From Marinobacter sp. 1-4A (GTDB lineage Bacteria > Pseudomonadota > Gammaproteobacteria > Pseudomonadales > Oleiphilaceae), in the NCBI RefSeq assembly GCF_016597725.1, contig NZ_VCGY01000002.1:124001-188000 (forward strand): DNA of 64,000 bases, read 5' to 3'. Each line of letters opens with the position of its first letter. Position 1 is the first letter of the stretch. Made by a program: the position numbers and the translations under genes. Of this stretch, positions 6,887-15,746 are shown in pieces. The notes beneath the pieces are model-generated. The model searched no databases. It was not told where the DNA came from and saw only the letters and a list, made by a program, of their open reading frames with translations.

Positions 6887-8971
6887 ATGCGAGTTACACT
6901 TCAGGCAGAAAGCCACGAATGCGGACTGGCCTGCCTTGCCATGGTTTCAAGCGCCTATGGCCTGCATCTGGACCTATCCACCCTGCGAAGGCGATTTTCC
7001 ATTTCGGTCAAAGGCACAAGCCTTCCCCAGATCGTTCACTATGCCCAGGCGCTGGACTTTTCTTGCCGGCCATTGCGTCTGGAGCTGAATGAACTGAAAC
7101 AGTTACGCCTACCCTGCATTCTCCATTGGAACCTCAACCACTTCGTGGTGTTGGAGAAAGTGAGCGCAAGACATGTCGTCCTTCTAGATCCGGCAGTCGG
7201 CCGCAGAACCCTTAAAATGGACGAAGTGTCCCGCTGTTTTACCGGTGTGGCTGTTGAACTATCGCCCAACTCGACGTTTCAGCCAGCTCAGCAAAAACCA
7301 CGATTACGGCTACGCGACTTGACTGGCCGTATTCTTGGTCTGAAGCGTGCCCTGGCCAACATATTGCTGCTTGCTTTGGCTCTGGAAGTGGTTGCCCTGC
7401 TTTCACCGCAGGTAACTCAGTGGATCGTCGATCACGCACTAGTCTCAGCCGATTTCGATCTGCTTTTACTGGCTGTGCTTGGAGGATGCCTGCTACTCAT
7501 CATTGACTTTGCCTTGCGCATGGCACGGGGCTGGATGGGGCTGCGGCTAAACCAGCAACTGACATTGCAGTGGACCAGTAATTTTTTTAGTCATTTGCTG
7601 CGCCTGCCTTGGCCTTTTTTTGAGAAACGTCATTTGGGTGACATCACCGCCAGATTTCAGTCCTTGGGGGCAATTCGCAATATTCTCGCTAACGGCGCAA
7701 TTACTATTCTGCTGGACGCTTTGGTAGCCCTGATCACTTTGGGCTTGATGCTAATGTACAGCAAGACTCTGACCGCCATCGTTCTAATAGCTGTTGCGTT
7801 GTATAGCCTATTACGCTGGGCATTTTATCACCCTCTTCGTAATGCCACCGAAGAACGCATTGTGCTGGCTACCCGGGAAAACGCCTATTTTCTGGAGACC
7901 ATTCGAGCCGTCCAGCCACTCAAGTTGTTTAACGCAGCCCCATTGCGCCTGTCCATCTGGCAGAATCTACTGACAGATGTTCAGAACCGGGACCTTAAAA
8001 CACAAAAGATGCTGCTGATTTTTAGCGGTTGCAACACACTGATTTTTGGCCTCGAAGGGATGCTCCTTTTGTATGTTGGGGGGTTGGCCGTATTGGGCAA
8101 TACCCTGACACTGGGAATGTTATTGGCATTTCTTGCCTACAAAAGCCAGTTTACTTCTCGCGCCAGCAAACTGATTGACCTGAGCGTTGAGATAAAGATG
8201 CTGTCGTTGCACGCTGAACGCCTGGCGGACATCGCGCTTGAAGCACCAGAACCAGACTCAGCGATGGAGACAGATCTTGCCAGAATTGCACCTCACATCG
8301 AATTCAGGAATGTATCTTTTCGCTATGCAGAAGGTGAGCGCCGGGTCATAAAAGACCTGTCATTAACCATTGAGGCCGGAGATGCCGTTGCGCTTGTGGG
8401 GCGCTCAGGCTGCGGCAAGTCCACCCTGTTCAAACTGATGCTGGGGTTGCTCGAACCTACTGAAGGAGATATTCGCATCGGAGGCATCTCAATTCGACAG
8501 CTAGGGCCCACATCTTTAAGAAAAATGGTGGGAGTGGTTATGCAGGATGACCAGCTAATGGCAGGCTCACTGGCTGAAAACATTGCATGTTTTGATCCCA
8601 CTGCTGATCAGGAAGACATCGAAACCGCAGCCAAACGAGCCAATATCCATAACGCTATCATCAATATGCCAATGGGCTACCAAACTCTGGTAGCCGAAAT
8701 GGGCTCGGGTTTATCCGGGGGACAGAAACAAAGGCTCTTGCTGGCCAGAGCCCTCTACAAGCAACCCAAAATTCTGGCTCTGGATGAAGCAACCAGCCAT
8801 CTGGACCTGCATGGCGAAGAGCATGTTGTGCGGAACCTGCAGTCCCTTCCCATGACCCGTGTTGTAGTCGCCCACCGCAGAGAGACCGTCGCTATGGCTC
8901 ACCGAATCATCCATCTGGATAAAGGTTCAGTCATCGAAGATGTTCGACTGGATACCTGTGAAATTGCATAA
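6887..8971 (+). CDS. Peptidase C39-containing ABC exporter (CvaB-like)
   Basis: 694 residues in three parts. The C39 double-glycine peptidase occupies about residues 1-125, with oxyanion Gln6, catalytic Cys12 (ECGLACLAM), His85 (NHFVVL) and Asp101. A six-helix ABC type-1 membrane domain spans about 150-430. The ATPase has Walker A GRSGCGKST (505-513), signature LSGGQKQR (609-616) and Walker B ILALDEATSHLD. All catalytic residues are intact. It would remove the leader of the precursor at 5343 and export the peptide with the fusion protein at 3433. AGGAA precedes the ATG, and the gene follows the oxygenase by 27 bases. Confidence 0.93.
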   Translation: MRVTLQAESHECGLACLAMVSSAYGLHLDLSTLRRRFSISVKGTSLPQIVHYAQALDFSCRPLRLELNELKQLRLPCILHWNLNHFVVLEKVSARHVVLLDPAVGRRTLKMDEVSRCFTGVAVELSPNSTFQPAQQKPRLRLRDLTGRILGLKRALANILLLALALEVVALLSPQVTQWIVDHALVSADFDLLLLAVLGGCLLLIIDFALRMARGWMGLRLNQQLTLQWTSNFFSHLLRLPWPFFEKRHLGDITARFQSLGAIRNILANGAITILLDALVALITLGLMLMYSKTLTAIVLIAVALYSLLRWAFYHPLRNATEERIVLATRENAYFLETIRAVQPLKLFNAAPLRLSIWQNLLTDVQNRDLKTQKMLLIFSGCNTLIFGLEGMLLLYVGGLAVLGNTLTLGMLLAFLAYKSQFTSRASKLIDLSVEIKMLSLHAERLADIALEAPEPDSAMETDLARIAPHIEFRNVSFRYAEGERRVIKDLSLTIEAGDAVALVGRSGCGKSTLFKLMLGLLEPTEGDIRIGGISIRQLGPTSLRKMVGVVMQDDQLMAGSLAENIACFDPTADQEDIETAAKRANIHNAIINMPMGYQTLVAEMGSGLSGGQKQRLLLARALYKQPKILALDEATSHLDLHGEEHVVRNLQSLPMTRVVVAHRRETVAMAHRIIHLDKGSVIEDVRLDTCEIA

Positions 8972-8990
8972 CAATAGTAAGGACACTTTG

Positions 8991-11726
8991 ATGATTCGTT
9001 ATATCACGTTGATGTTATTCCTCTCGCTTTCTGCCTTCTATGTGCATGGAACAGAACCAAAACTCCCTGAACCAATAAAAACTCGGGAAGGCATATCTGA
9101 ATACCGCCTGAACAACGGTTTAACCATCCTTCTCGCACCGAAAGCTTCAGCGGGGACGGTTCATATTGATCTGGTTTACCGGACAGGTAGTCTGGCCGAT
9201 CCTACAGACAAGAGCGGTACAGCCCATTTTCTTGAACACATGATGTTCAAGGGAACAAAACAGAGAGCCGGCGAACAGCTTGTATCTGGCCTGCGCAAGC
9301 GAGGCATTCACTTCAATGCCAACACGAGCTTTGATCGCACCCGTTACTCGGCCGCTTTCGAATCGGACATGAACAGCCTGAATTACCTGCTGGCACTGGA
9401 AGCGGAGCGTATGACCAGCCTGCAATTTTCTCCCGAAGATATGAGCAACGAGCTTGAGGTGATCCATCAGGAAATAACACGAGCAAAAGACCAACCTCTG
9501 GGCGCACTGGGAGAAAGTATGCTCGCCAGAGCATGGGGAGAGAAAGCCTATGGCCGCCCCGTTCTCGGAACCCTCGACGAACTCAGTACCATCACTCCTG
9601 AAGTCCTGCACCGGTTTTATGAACACTATTATCACCCGGATAACGCTACTCTTGTACTGACGGGCGGCTTCGATCCGCAACAAGCGTTAGAGGCTATTTC
9701 TTTATATTTCTCCGATATCACCCCCTCTCGACGCGTAAAGCCTGAACCGTCACCAACGCTGCCAAAGCGCGGGAATGGGACTACCAAGGTACATCAGGGC
9801 AACGTCAACGTTCTTGCACTGGGCTACGGAATACCCGCGGCTGATGACGATAACAACACGGCACTAGCTGTATTGGCGGATATATTTGCAGGGGAGCCCC
9901 ACGGTCGACTCTATCAAACGTTAGTGGTTCCGGGGAAAGCTCAGGCCGTGTTTGCCCTGCAACAAACTTTCCAACAAAGAGGTCAGTACCTGTTCGGTGC
10001 CATCCTGACAGAAAGCAACTCTCATCAAGAAGTGCAACAGGCACTTACAGAACAGTTCAAAGCATTACGCTCAGATCCGGTATCGGCCGATGAACTGGAA
10101 AGAGCGAAGACAACAATGCGCTTTCTGAAACCAAGAATCATGGACGACCCCGCCGCCTTATCCAATTTACTGTCCGAGTCTGTAGCCACGGGAGACTGGC
10201 AACTGCAATTACGTCGTTTTGATGACATAGAATCGCTGGACCTGCAGCAAGTGCGCAAACACATTGAAGCTCTTTTTTCCAGCGAGAAGCCCGTCATAGG
10301 GTACTTGATTGCCGGAAGCGATGATGCACAGCAGCCTACTCGCCAGCGAACCCGAGAGCAGGCAAATGTGTCACCTGACGCCACCAGGCAAGCTTCGCCC
10401 GCAGCGCCTGAAAAAATGCCCGACGTAGCCAGGTTCAACGCCCGAATAATGGAGATCGAAAACAGTATTAAACGAAGTACTCTTAAAAACGGCATGAAAG
10501 TCGCCCTGCGCCCCTTGCCCGGAACATCTGGTGTCGTACAGGGCCGCCTGAACCTGCGTTTTGGCGATCTGGAGAGTCTTCATAATAAACGCGCTGTCTC
10601 TGACATGGCGGGAACACTGCTTATACGCGGCACCCACACACTAAGCTATCAAGAGGTAGTGGATCGTGCGAACCAACTCGGGGCGGGCTTTTCCATGGTT
10701 CCGCACGGTAACATGCTGACAGTCAAGTTCGAGAGCCCTCCAGATAGCCTGCCGGAACTACTTGCGTTGATTGCCGACGTGCTGCAACACCCAGCGCTTC
10801 CTCAACAGGAGTTTGACTTACTCAAACGCCAACGCCTGCAAGCTCTCCAGGTTCCACCGGACACGCCAGCCAGCATTGCTTCTCTTGAAATGCATCGACA
10901 GGTCAACACCTACCCTGCGGGTGACATCCGACGCTATACAGAACCTCAGGAAATGCGAGCGATGATTGAGACTGTCACGCGGAAAGACATCTTAGACTTT
11001 CATCAGTCGTTTTATAGCGCCCAGCATGGAGAACTTGCCATCAGCGGAGATTTTGATCTGGAAAAGACCCAGACAACGCTGGATTCACTTTTCGGTAGCT
11101 GGGTAAGCAAAACGCCTTATCAGCGGGCCATCGCCTTACATCAGGAACGGAAACCCGTGCTCCGTGCGGTGAGCACCAATACAACCGGGGGCTACTACAT
11201 CGGACGACTGTATTTTCCCGCCAATGGTGATTCAGAAGATGCAGCTGCCCTCTTTGTTGCAGAACACATTCTGGGACGACACCCCATAGCCTCGCGGTTG
11301 GGCAAACGACTACGCGAACACGAAAATCTGACATACAACCTTCGTTCCTCCCTGCGGCTCCCAACAACTGGAAACGCTGCAAGAATCAGTATTGAAGGTG
11401 ATTTTCCAGCAGGGAAAGGCAAGTTGTTCGTAGACATCATAAAAGAAGAAATCGCCCGGCTGGCAGAGTCGGGAATCTCCCAAGACGAGCTGGACATGGC
11501 CAAAAGAACAATCCTTAACCAACGAAGCCAATACCTGAAAGTGAATAAAAACATCCAGAACATACTGACTGGACAGCTACGGGAAGATATTACGCTGGCT
11601 TTCTGGATCGAACGCAACAATGCTTTTACCTCACTGACTGTTGACGATGTCAATTCCGTCGCGCGTCGCTACTTGATCGCAGAAAATATGATTGAGGTTA
11701 TCGTAGGCCCGAACGAAACGAAATAA
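8991..11726 (+). CDS. Periplasmic two-module M16 zinc metallopeptidase
   Basis: 911 residues from the ATG at 8991, which has AAGGA upstream and gives a clean signal peptide (MIRYITLMLFLSLSAFYVHG). The frame is open from 8940, but that start would overlap the transporter gene and bury the signal. The first M16 module has the inverted zinc motif HFLEH (residues 79-83) with a downstream acidic ligand region (ELEVIHQEITRAKDQ). The second module, from about residue 500, lacks HxxEH and should be the inactive partner half. It follows the ABC transporter by 19 bases. Roles in trimming or clearing the exported peptide are possible; it could also be a general protease caught in the operon. Confidence 0.88.
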   Translation: MIRYITLMLFLSLSAFYVHGTEPKLPEPIKTREGISEYRLNNGLTILLAPKASAGTVHIDLVYRTGSLADPTDKSGTAHFLEHMMFKGTKQRAGEQLVSGLRKRGIHFNANTSFDRTRYSAAFESDMNSLNYLLALEAERMTSLQFSPEDMSNELEVIHQEITRAKDQPLGALGESMLARAWGEKAYGRPVLGTLDELSTITPEVLHRFYEHYYHPDNATLVLTGGFDPQQALEAISLYFSDITPSRRVKPEPSPTLPKRGNGTTKVHQGNVNVLALGYGIPAADDDNNTALAVLADIFAGEPHGRLYQTLVVPGKAQAVFALQQTFQQRGQYLFGAILTESNSHQEVQQALTEQFKALRSDPVSADELERAKTTMRFLKPRIMDDPAALSNLLSESVATGDWQLQLRRFDDIESLDLQQVRKHIEALFSSEKPVIGYLIAGSDDAQQPTRQRTREQANVSPDATRQASPAAPEKMPDVARFNARIMEIENSIKRSTLKNGMKVALRPLPGTSGVVQGRLNLRFGDLESLHNKRAVSDMAGTLLIRGTHTLSYQEVVDRANQLGAGFSMVPHGNMLTVKFESPPDSLPELLALIADVLQHPALPQQEFDLLKRQRLQALQVPPDTPASIASLEMHRQVNTYPAGDIRRYTEPQEMRAMIETVTRKDILDFHQSFYSAQHGELAISGDFDLEKTQTTLDSLFGSWVSKTPYQRAIALHQERKPVLRAVSTNTTGGYYIGRLYFPANGDSEDAAALFVAEHILGRHPIASRLGKRLREHENLTYNLRSSLRLPTTGNAARISIEGDFPAGKGKLFVDIIKEEIARLAESGISQDELDMAKRTILNQRSQYLKVNKNIQNILTGQLREDITLAFWIERNNAFTSLTVDDVNSVARRYLIAENMIEVIVGPNETK

Positions 11727-11797
11727 CTCAGCAGTGATCATCCTCGAACGCCTGTACTTAGCCCCCTCCCCTACAAAGCAAATATAGAGCTACTACA

Positions 11798-11822
11798 CCC
11801 GCCAGACTTAGCCTCTGGCGGG
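11798..11822. terminator. Hairpin between the M16 gene and suf, probable transcription barrier
   Basis: CCCGCCAGA (11798-11806) and TCTGGCGGG (11814-11822) are exact inverted repeats with a 7-base loop, 72 bases after the M16 stop. No T-run follows on either strand, so intrinsic termination would be weak. Confidence 0.45.
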
Positions 11823-11856
11823 CGTATTACGCTATAATTTGTGTTCCCGCAATTTA

Positions 11857-11889
11857 ATACCTGACTAATTTAGTATGGTATTGTACAAT
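11857..11889 (+). promoter_or_regulatory. IscR type 1-like box overlapping the suf promoter
   Basis: The 25 bases 11857-11881 begin ATACCTGACTAATTTAGT and end GGTAT. They match the published type 1 IscR pattern (ATASYYGACT RWWWY AGTCRRSTAT) at 23 of 25 positions by eye. A candidate promoter overlaps: -35 CTGACT (11861-11866), 17-base spacer, -10 TACAAT (11884-11889). A second TATAAT lies at 11833-11838. The site is about 100 bases before sufB, with an apparent 5' leader between. Repression by [2Fe-2S]-IscR is the known logic for such sites; no iscR gene is present in the window. Confidence 0.7.
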
Positions 11890-11989
11890 TACGAACCAGA
11901 AGCAGACAGATCAGGCCCCGCAACCCACTTCGGTTGCCGGCAAACCAAAGGGTCTTAGAGCCCGCGAGAGAGAATACGGAGCGACGATC

Positions 11990-13438
11990 ATGACGACCGC
12001 CAACAAAGAGGTGAACGAACTGATCAAACGGGAATACGAACACGGTTTCGTAACAGACATCGAAGTCGATACCTTCGAGCCCGGTTTGAATGAAGACGTT
12101 ATCACCCGCCTTTCTGAGATCAAGAAAGAGCCGCAGTTCATGCTGGAATGGCGCCTCAAGGCCTATCGTCGCTGGCTTGAAATGGAAGAACCCGATTGGG
12201 CTCATCTGGGCTACGACAGAATCGACTACAACTCGGTTTCCTACTACTCGGCCCCGAAGCGCAAGGAAGACATGCCCCAGAGCCTTGACGAGGTAGATCC
12301 CGAACTGCTGAAAACCTATGAAAGACTGGGCATCCCCCTGCACGAGCATGCAAAGCTCGCTGGCGTAGCCGTAGATGCCGTTTTCGACTCAGTATCGGTT
12401 GCCACCACGTTCAAAGAGCCGCTGGCAAAAGCAGGGGTTATCTTCTGCTCTATCTCGGAAGCGGTGCGCGACTATCCTGAACTGGTACAAAAATATCTCG
12501 GCACTGTTGTCCCCCATACAGACAACTTTTTTGCTGGCCTTAACGCTGCGGTCTTCTCGGACGGAACCTTTGTATACGTTCCCAAGGGCGTTCGCTGCCC
12601 CATGGAGCTGTCCACCTACTTCCGCATCAACGCGGCAAACACCGGCCAGTTCGAGCGTACACTGATTATTGCCGATGAAGGCAGTTACGTAAGCTATCTG
12701 GAAGGCTGTACCGCCCCCATGCGCGATGAAAACCAATTACACGCAGCGGTGGTTGAGTTGGTTGCTCTGGACAATGCCGAGATCAAATATTCCACGGTAC
12801 AGAACTGGTACCCGGGCGACGAAAACGGCAAAGGCGGTATCTACAACTTTGTAACCAAGCGCGCCGCCTGTATCGGCAAGAACTCCAAGGTTTCCTGGAC
12901 TCAGGTAGAAACCGGCTCAGCCATCACTTGGAAGTACCCCAGCTGTATCCTGCGCGGTGAAGGCAGCGTTGGCGAGTTCTATTCCGTAGCACTGACTCAC
13001 AACCACCAGCAGGCTGACACCGGCACCAAGATGATTCATCTGGGTAAGAACACCACCAGCACTATCATCTCCAAGGGTATTTCAGCCGGTAAAAGCTCCA
13101 ACGTGTATCGCGGCTTGGTCAAATTTGGCCCTCGAGCAGAAGGCGCGCGCAACTTTACCGAATGTGATTCGCTGTTGATCGGCGACCAGTGCGGTGCGCA
13201 CACCTTCCCGTACATCGAGAGTCTGAACAAATCCGCCATCGTTGAGCACGAGGCCACCACGTCGAAAGTGAGCGACGAGCAGATGTTCCTATGCCGCCAG
13301 CGCGGGATTGATATGGAGCGGGCCGTTTCCATGATTGTGAACGGTTTCTGCAAGGACGTTTTCAAGGAACTTCCCATGGAGTTTGCGGTTGAAGCCGGCA
13401 AGCTTCTTGAAGTCAGCCTTGAAGGTTCGGTTGGTTAA
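11990..13438 (+). CDS. sufB: Fe-S cluster scaffold subunit SufB
   Basis: 482 residues, the usual SufB length, with the conserved core ([15 protein letters not shown], the parallel beta-helix region, [20 protein letters not shown] and the C-terminal helix [20 protein letters not shown]). SufB receives sulfur from SufS/SufE and assembles a cluster in complex with SufC and SufD. It is the first gene of a sufBCDS-A-T-E operon controlled by the IscR-type box upstream. The start has a GGAGCGACG ribosome-binding region. It is separated from sufC by 212 bases that hold a palindromic repeat. Confidence 0.97.
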   Translation: MTTANKEVNELIKREYEHGFVTDIEVDTFEPGLNEDVITRLSEIKKEPQFMLEWRLKAYRRWLEMEEPDWAHLGYDRIDYNSVSYYSAPKRKEDMPQSLDEVDPELLKTYERLGIPLHEHAKLAGVAVDAVFDSVSVATTFKEPLAKAGVIFCSISEAVRDYPELVQKYLGTVVPHTDNFFAGLNAAVFSDGTFVYVPKGVRCPMELSTYFRINAANTGQFERTLIIADEGSYVSYLEGCTAPMRDENQLHAAVVELVALDNAEIKYSTVQNWYPGDENGKGGIYNFVTKRAACIGKNSKVSWTQVETGSAITWKYPSCILRGEGSVGEFYSVALTHNHQQADTGTKMIHLGKNTTSTIISKGISAGKSSNVYRGLVKFGPRAEGARNFTECDSLLIGDQCGAHTFPYIESLNKSAIVEHEATTSKVSDEQMFLCRQRGIDMERAVSMIVNGFCKDVFKELPMEFAVEAGKLLEVSLEGSVG

Positions 13439-13446
13439 ATAACATG

Positions 13447-13569
13447 CCCGCTGGCTTTTGCGTAAGTCAGCGGGCGGGTAGAGCTCTCCGGGATACGCGG
13501 TGAATACGTCCCTGTACGCTCGACAAAAACATCCATGTTTTTGACGATCCCGGAAAGCTCTACCCGCCC
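13447..13569. repeat. Compound palindromic intergenic repeat between sufB and sufC
   Basis: Three nested inverted repeats. First, CCCGCTGGCTT (13447-13457) pairs with AAGTCAGCGGG (13464-13474) with one mismatch. Second, a 23-base arm at 13472-13494 (GGGCGGGTAGAGCTCTCCGG...) pairs with 13547-13569 with one mismatch. Third, inside it CAAAAACAT (13524-13532) pairs exactly with ATGTTTTTG (13535-13543). The whole would fold into a long hairpin in the sufBC transcript. I recall elements with CAAAAACATCCATGTTTTTG cores as dispersed repeats in marine gammaproteobacteria, but this could not be checked here. Confidence 0.8.
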
Positions 13570-13650
13570 ACTGCCCCATGACTTTCAGGGGCACCAGAGT
13601 ATTTTCAAGATACATACACAGATTTTCAGAACATAGAGAGAAGCCTACAA

Positions 13651-14439
13651 ATGCTGAGCATCAAAAACCTGCACGCATCCGTTGAGGGCAAAGAAATCCT
13701 CAAAGGCATTAACCTGGAGATCAAGGCCGGGGAAGTACACGCCATTATGGGCCCGAACGGGTCGGGTAAAAGTACGCTTGCTCAGGTACTTGCAGGAAAC
13801 GACGCATTTGAAGTTACTTCAGGCAGCGTCACCATGAACGGTGAAGACCTGCTTGAAAAAGAGACTGAAGAGCGGGCTCGGGATGGTGTGTTTTTGGCAT
13901 TTCAGTACCCGGTAGAAATTCCGGGCGTAAGCAACCTGCAGTTCATGCGCACTTCGGTAAACGCCATGCGTCACCACAGGGGCGAGTCTGAAATGAACGC
14001 CGCTGAGTTTATGAAACTGGCCCGGGAAATCTCCAAGCAGGTAGATCTCGACCCTGCGTTTCTCAAGCGCGGTGTAAACGAAGGTTTCTCCGGTGGTGAG
14101 AAAAAGCGTAACGAAATCATGCAAGCGCTCATGCTGCAGCCGAAGCTGGCCATTCTGGACGAAACCGACTCAGGTCTCGACATAGACGCACTCAAGGTTG
14201 TATCTGACGGCGTCAACGCCCTGCGTGCCGAAGACCGGGCCATTCTGATGGTGACTCACTATCAGCGCCTGCTCGATCACATTGTTCCAGACTTCGTTCA
14301 CGTTCTGGCCGACGGTAAGATTGTGAAATCTGGCGGCCGTGAACTGGCTCTGGAACTGGAAGAGCGCGGTTACGCTTGGCTTGGCATCAAGGAAGACGAA
14401 ACTGCAGCCAGCTCAGCTCTCTCCAATTCAGCCAATTAA
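13651..14439 (+). CDS. sufC: Fe-S assembly ATPase SufC
   Basis: 262-residue ABC-type ATPase without a membrane domain: Walker A GPNGSGKST (34-42), signature FSGGEKKR, Walker B LAILDETDSGLD, and the H-loop in VTHYQRLL. The DETDSGLDID form is typical of SufC. It binds SufB and SufD, and its ATP-driven dimerisation opens the SufBD interface for cluster formation. It is 12 bases before sufD and shares the suf transcript. The slightly long Ala/Ser-rich C-terminal tail (AASSALSNSAN) is ordinary variation. Confidence 0.97.
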   Translation: MLSIKNLHASVEGKEILKGINLEIKAGEVHAIMGPNGSGKSTLAQVLAGNDAFEVTSGSVTMNGEDLLEKETEERARDGVFLAFQYPVEIPGVSNLQFMRTSVNAMRHHRGESEMNAAEFMKLAREISKQVDLDPAFLKRGVNEGFSGGEKKRNEIMQALMLQPKLAILDETDSGLDIDALKVVSDGVNALRAEDRAILMVTHYQRLLDHIVPDFVHVLADGKIVKSGGRELALELEERGYAWLGIKEDETAASSALSNSAN

Positions 14440-14451
14440 GGAGACCGCGGA

Positions 14452-15741
14452 ATGAAACCAGCACCAAGCCTTCTTTCCAGCGCCTTCCTGCAACCGGCTG
14501 GCCAGGCATTGCCAGAGCCACTTCTGGCCCTGCGTAAGCAGCGTAGTACCGCTCTGGTAGATATGCCCCTACCAACGCGCAAAACAGAGAACTGGAAATA
14601 CTCCAGTAAGTATCTGAAGCTGACCGACGAGATGGCCACTTCGTTGCCAACTACTGGTAAAACGGGGAGCGCTCTGGCGGTACCCGGTTATAAGGTGGTG
14701 TTCATCAACGGCGTTGTAATGCCAGAAGCCAGTGAGTACCCGGATCTCGAAAACATACTTATTCAGCGTTTTGGCGATCTTTCAGATGCGGAAGCCAGTG
14801 AGCTGGTTGAGCGCTTAGATAGCACACTTGACGCAAAAGCCGTGCAATTCGCTGGGCTCAACACGGCACGTTTTGAAGATGGGCTGGTGATTCGCCTAAA
14901 GCCGGACGCCGTGCTCGACCAACCATTATTCATCATCCATGAAGTGACAGCAGACGCCAGTGGCTCAGCCTTCCCTCGCATTTTTGTGGATGCCGGCCGC
15001 AACAGCCAACTCACTCTGGTTGAAGAGTATATTTCCAGCGGTCAGGAAGCGGTTTTCGTAAACTCGGTCACTGAATTCACCCTTGCAGAAGGTGCGAATG
15101 TAACCAACATCCGCCTGAGCATGGGCGGTGAAAACGTACAACACATCGGTGCTACGGGTGTAACCCAGCAACGCAGTTCCCGTTTCGAAAGCCACTGTGT
15201 AGGCTTTGGCGGCCCACTGCGACGCCACGACCTACGGGTGCGACTGGAAGGCAAAGGCGCGGAGTGCAAGCTCAACGGCGTTGTTGTTACCCAGAGCACG
15301 CAGCACTACGACAACCACACGACTATCGAGCACGTAGCACCCAATTGCGACAGCGAAGAAACCTATCGCAACATCGCAGCGGAAAAATCCCACGCCGTAT
15401 TCAACGGTCGGATTCATATTCACCCGGACGCCCAGAAGTCCAACGCGAACATGAGCAACAAGAATCTTTTGCTCTCCACTGGCGCTGAAATTGATACCAA
15501 GCCCGAACTGGAAATCTACGCCGATGACGTAAAGTGTGCACACGGCGCAACCATCGGGCAGCTTGATGAAGAGTCGTTGTTTTATCTCGTTTCCCGGGGC
15601 ATCGGTCGCAGGGAAGCCAACGTACTGCTAACCATGGCATTCATCAACGAACTGGTTGCTCAAATTCCGGTGGAGGCTGTGAGGGACACGGTGCAAGCTC
15701 GCCTGAACCAGTTCTTCGACCAAACGTTCCAAGAGGCCTAA
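14452..15741 (+). CDS. sufD: Fe-S assembly protein SufD
   Basis: 429 residues, homologous to SufB in the C-terminal beta-helix (FESHCVGFGGPLRRHDLRVR, HAVFNGRIHIHPDAQKSNA, LLSTGAEIDTKPELEIYADD, VKCAHGATIGQLDEESLFYL). These are the hallmark SufD segments, including the conserved His in CAHGATIG. It forms the SufBC2D scaffold and is needed for iron entry. GGAG precedes the ATG by about 9 bases. It lies tightly between sufC and sufS. Confidence 0.97.
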   Translation: MKPAPSLLSSAFLQPAGQALPEPLLALRKQRSTALVDMPLPTRKTENWKYSSKYLKLTDEMATSLPTTGKTGSALAVPGYKVVFINGVVMPEASEYPDLENILIQRFGDLSDAEASELVERLDSTLDAKAVQFAGLNTARFEDGLVIRLKPDAVLDQPLFIIHEVTADASGSAFPRIFVDAGRNSQLTLVEEYISSGQEAVFVNSVTEFTLAEGANVTNIRLSMGGENVQHIGATGVTQQRSSRFESHCVGFGGPLRRHDLRVRLEGKGAECKLNGVVVTQSTQHYDNHTTIEHVAPNCDSEETYRNIAAEKSHAVFNGRIHIHPDAQKSNANMSNKNLLLSTGAEIDTKPELEIYADDVKCAHGATIGQLDEESLFYLVSRGIGRREANVLLTMAFINELVAQIPVEAVRDTVQARLNQFFDQTFQEA

Positions 15742-15746
15742 GTGGT

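Larger units (their letters stand above)
3257..11726 (+). other. Candidate class II microcin biosynthesis, modification and export cluster
   Basis: Seven consecutive plus-strand genes: HlyD-type fusion protein, mini LuxR regulator, two-helix small protein, precursor with double-glycine-type leader, JmjC/cupin oxygenase, C39-peptidase ABC transporter and M16 peptidase. The order immunity gene then overlapping precursor, plus CvaA- and CvaB-like exporters, parallels colicin V. The outer-membrane channel (TolC) is not encoded here and would be supplied elsewhere. The oxygenase and M16 peptidase are not part of the classical colicin V set. The small genes at 4960-5350 are visibly more AT-rich than flanking housekeeping genes, which suggests acquisition. 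Function as an antibacterial peptide is inferred. Confidence 0.75.

Noticed and set aside
9147..9683. 178-codon open frame antisense to the M16 peptidase gene
   Set aside because: Overlaps a clear conserved gene over its full length and has no recognisable product. Other long antisense frames (21313-21963, 16789-17427) were dropped for the same reason.
11833..11838. TATAAT as the only suf promoter
   Set aside because: No good -35 at 16-18 bases upstream; the promoter overlapping the IscR box is more coherent, though both could be used.
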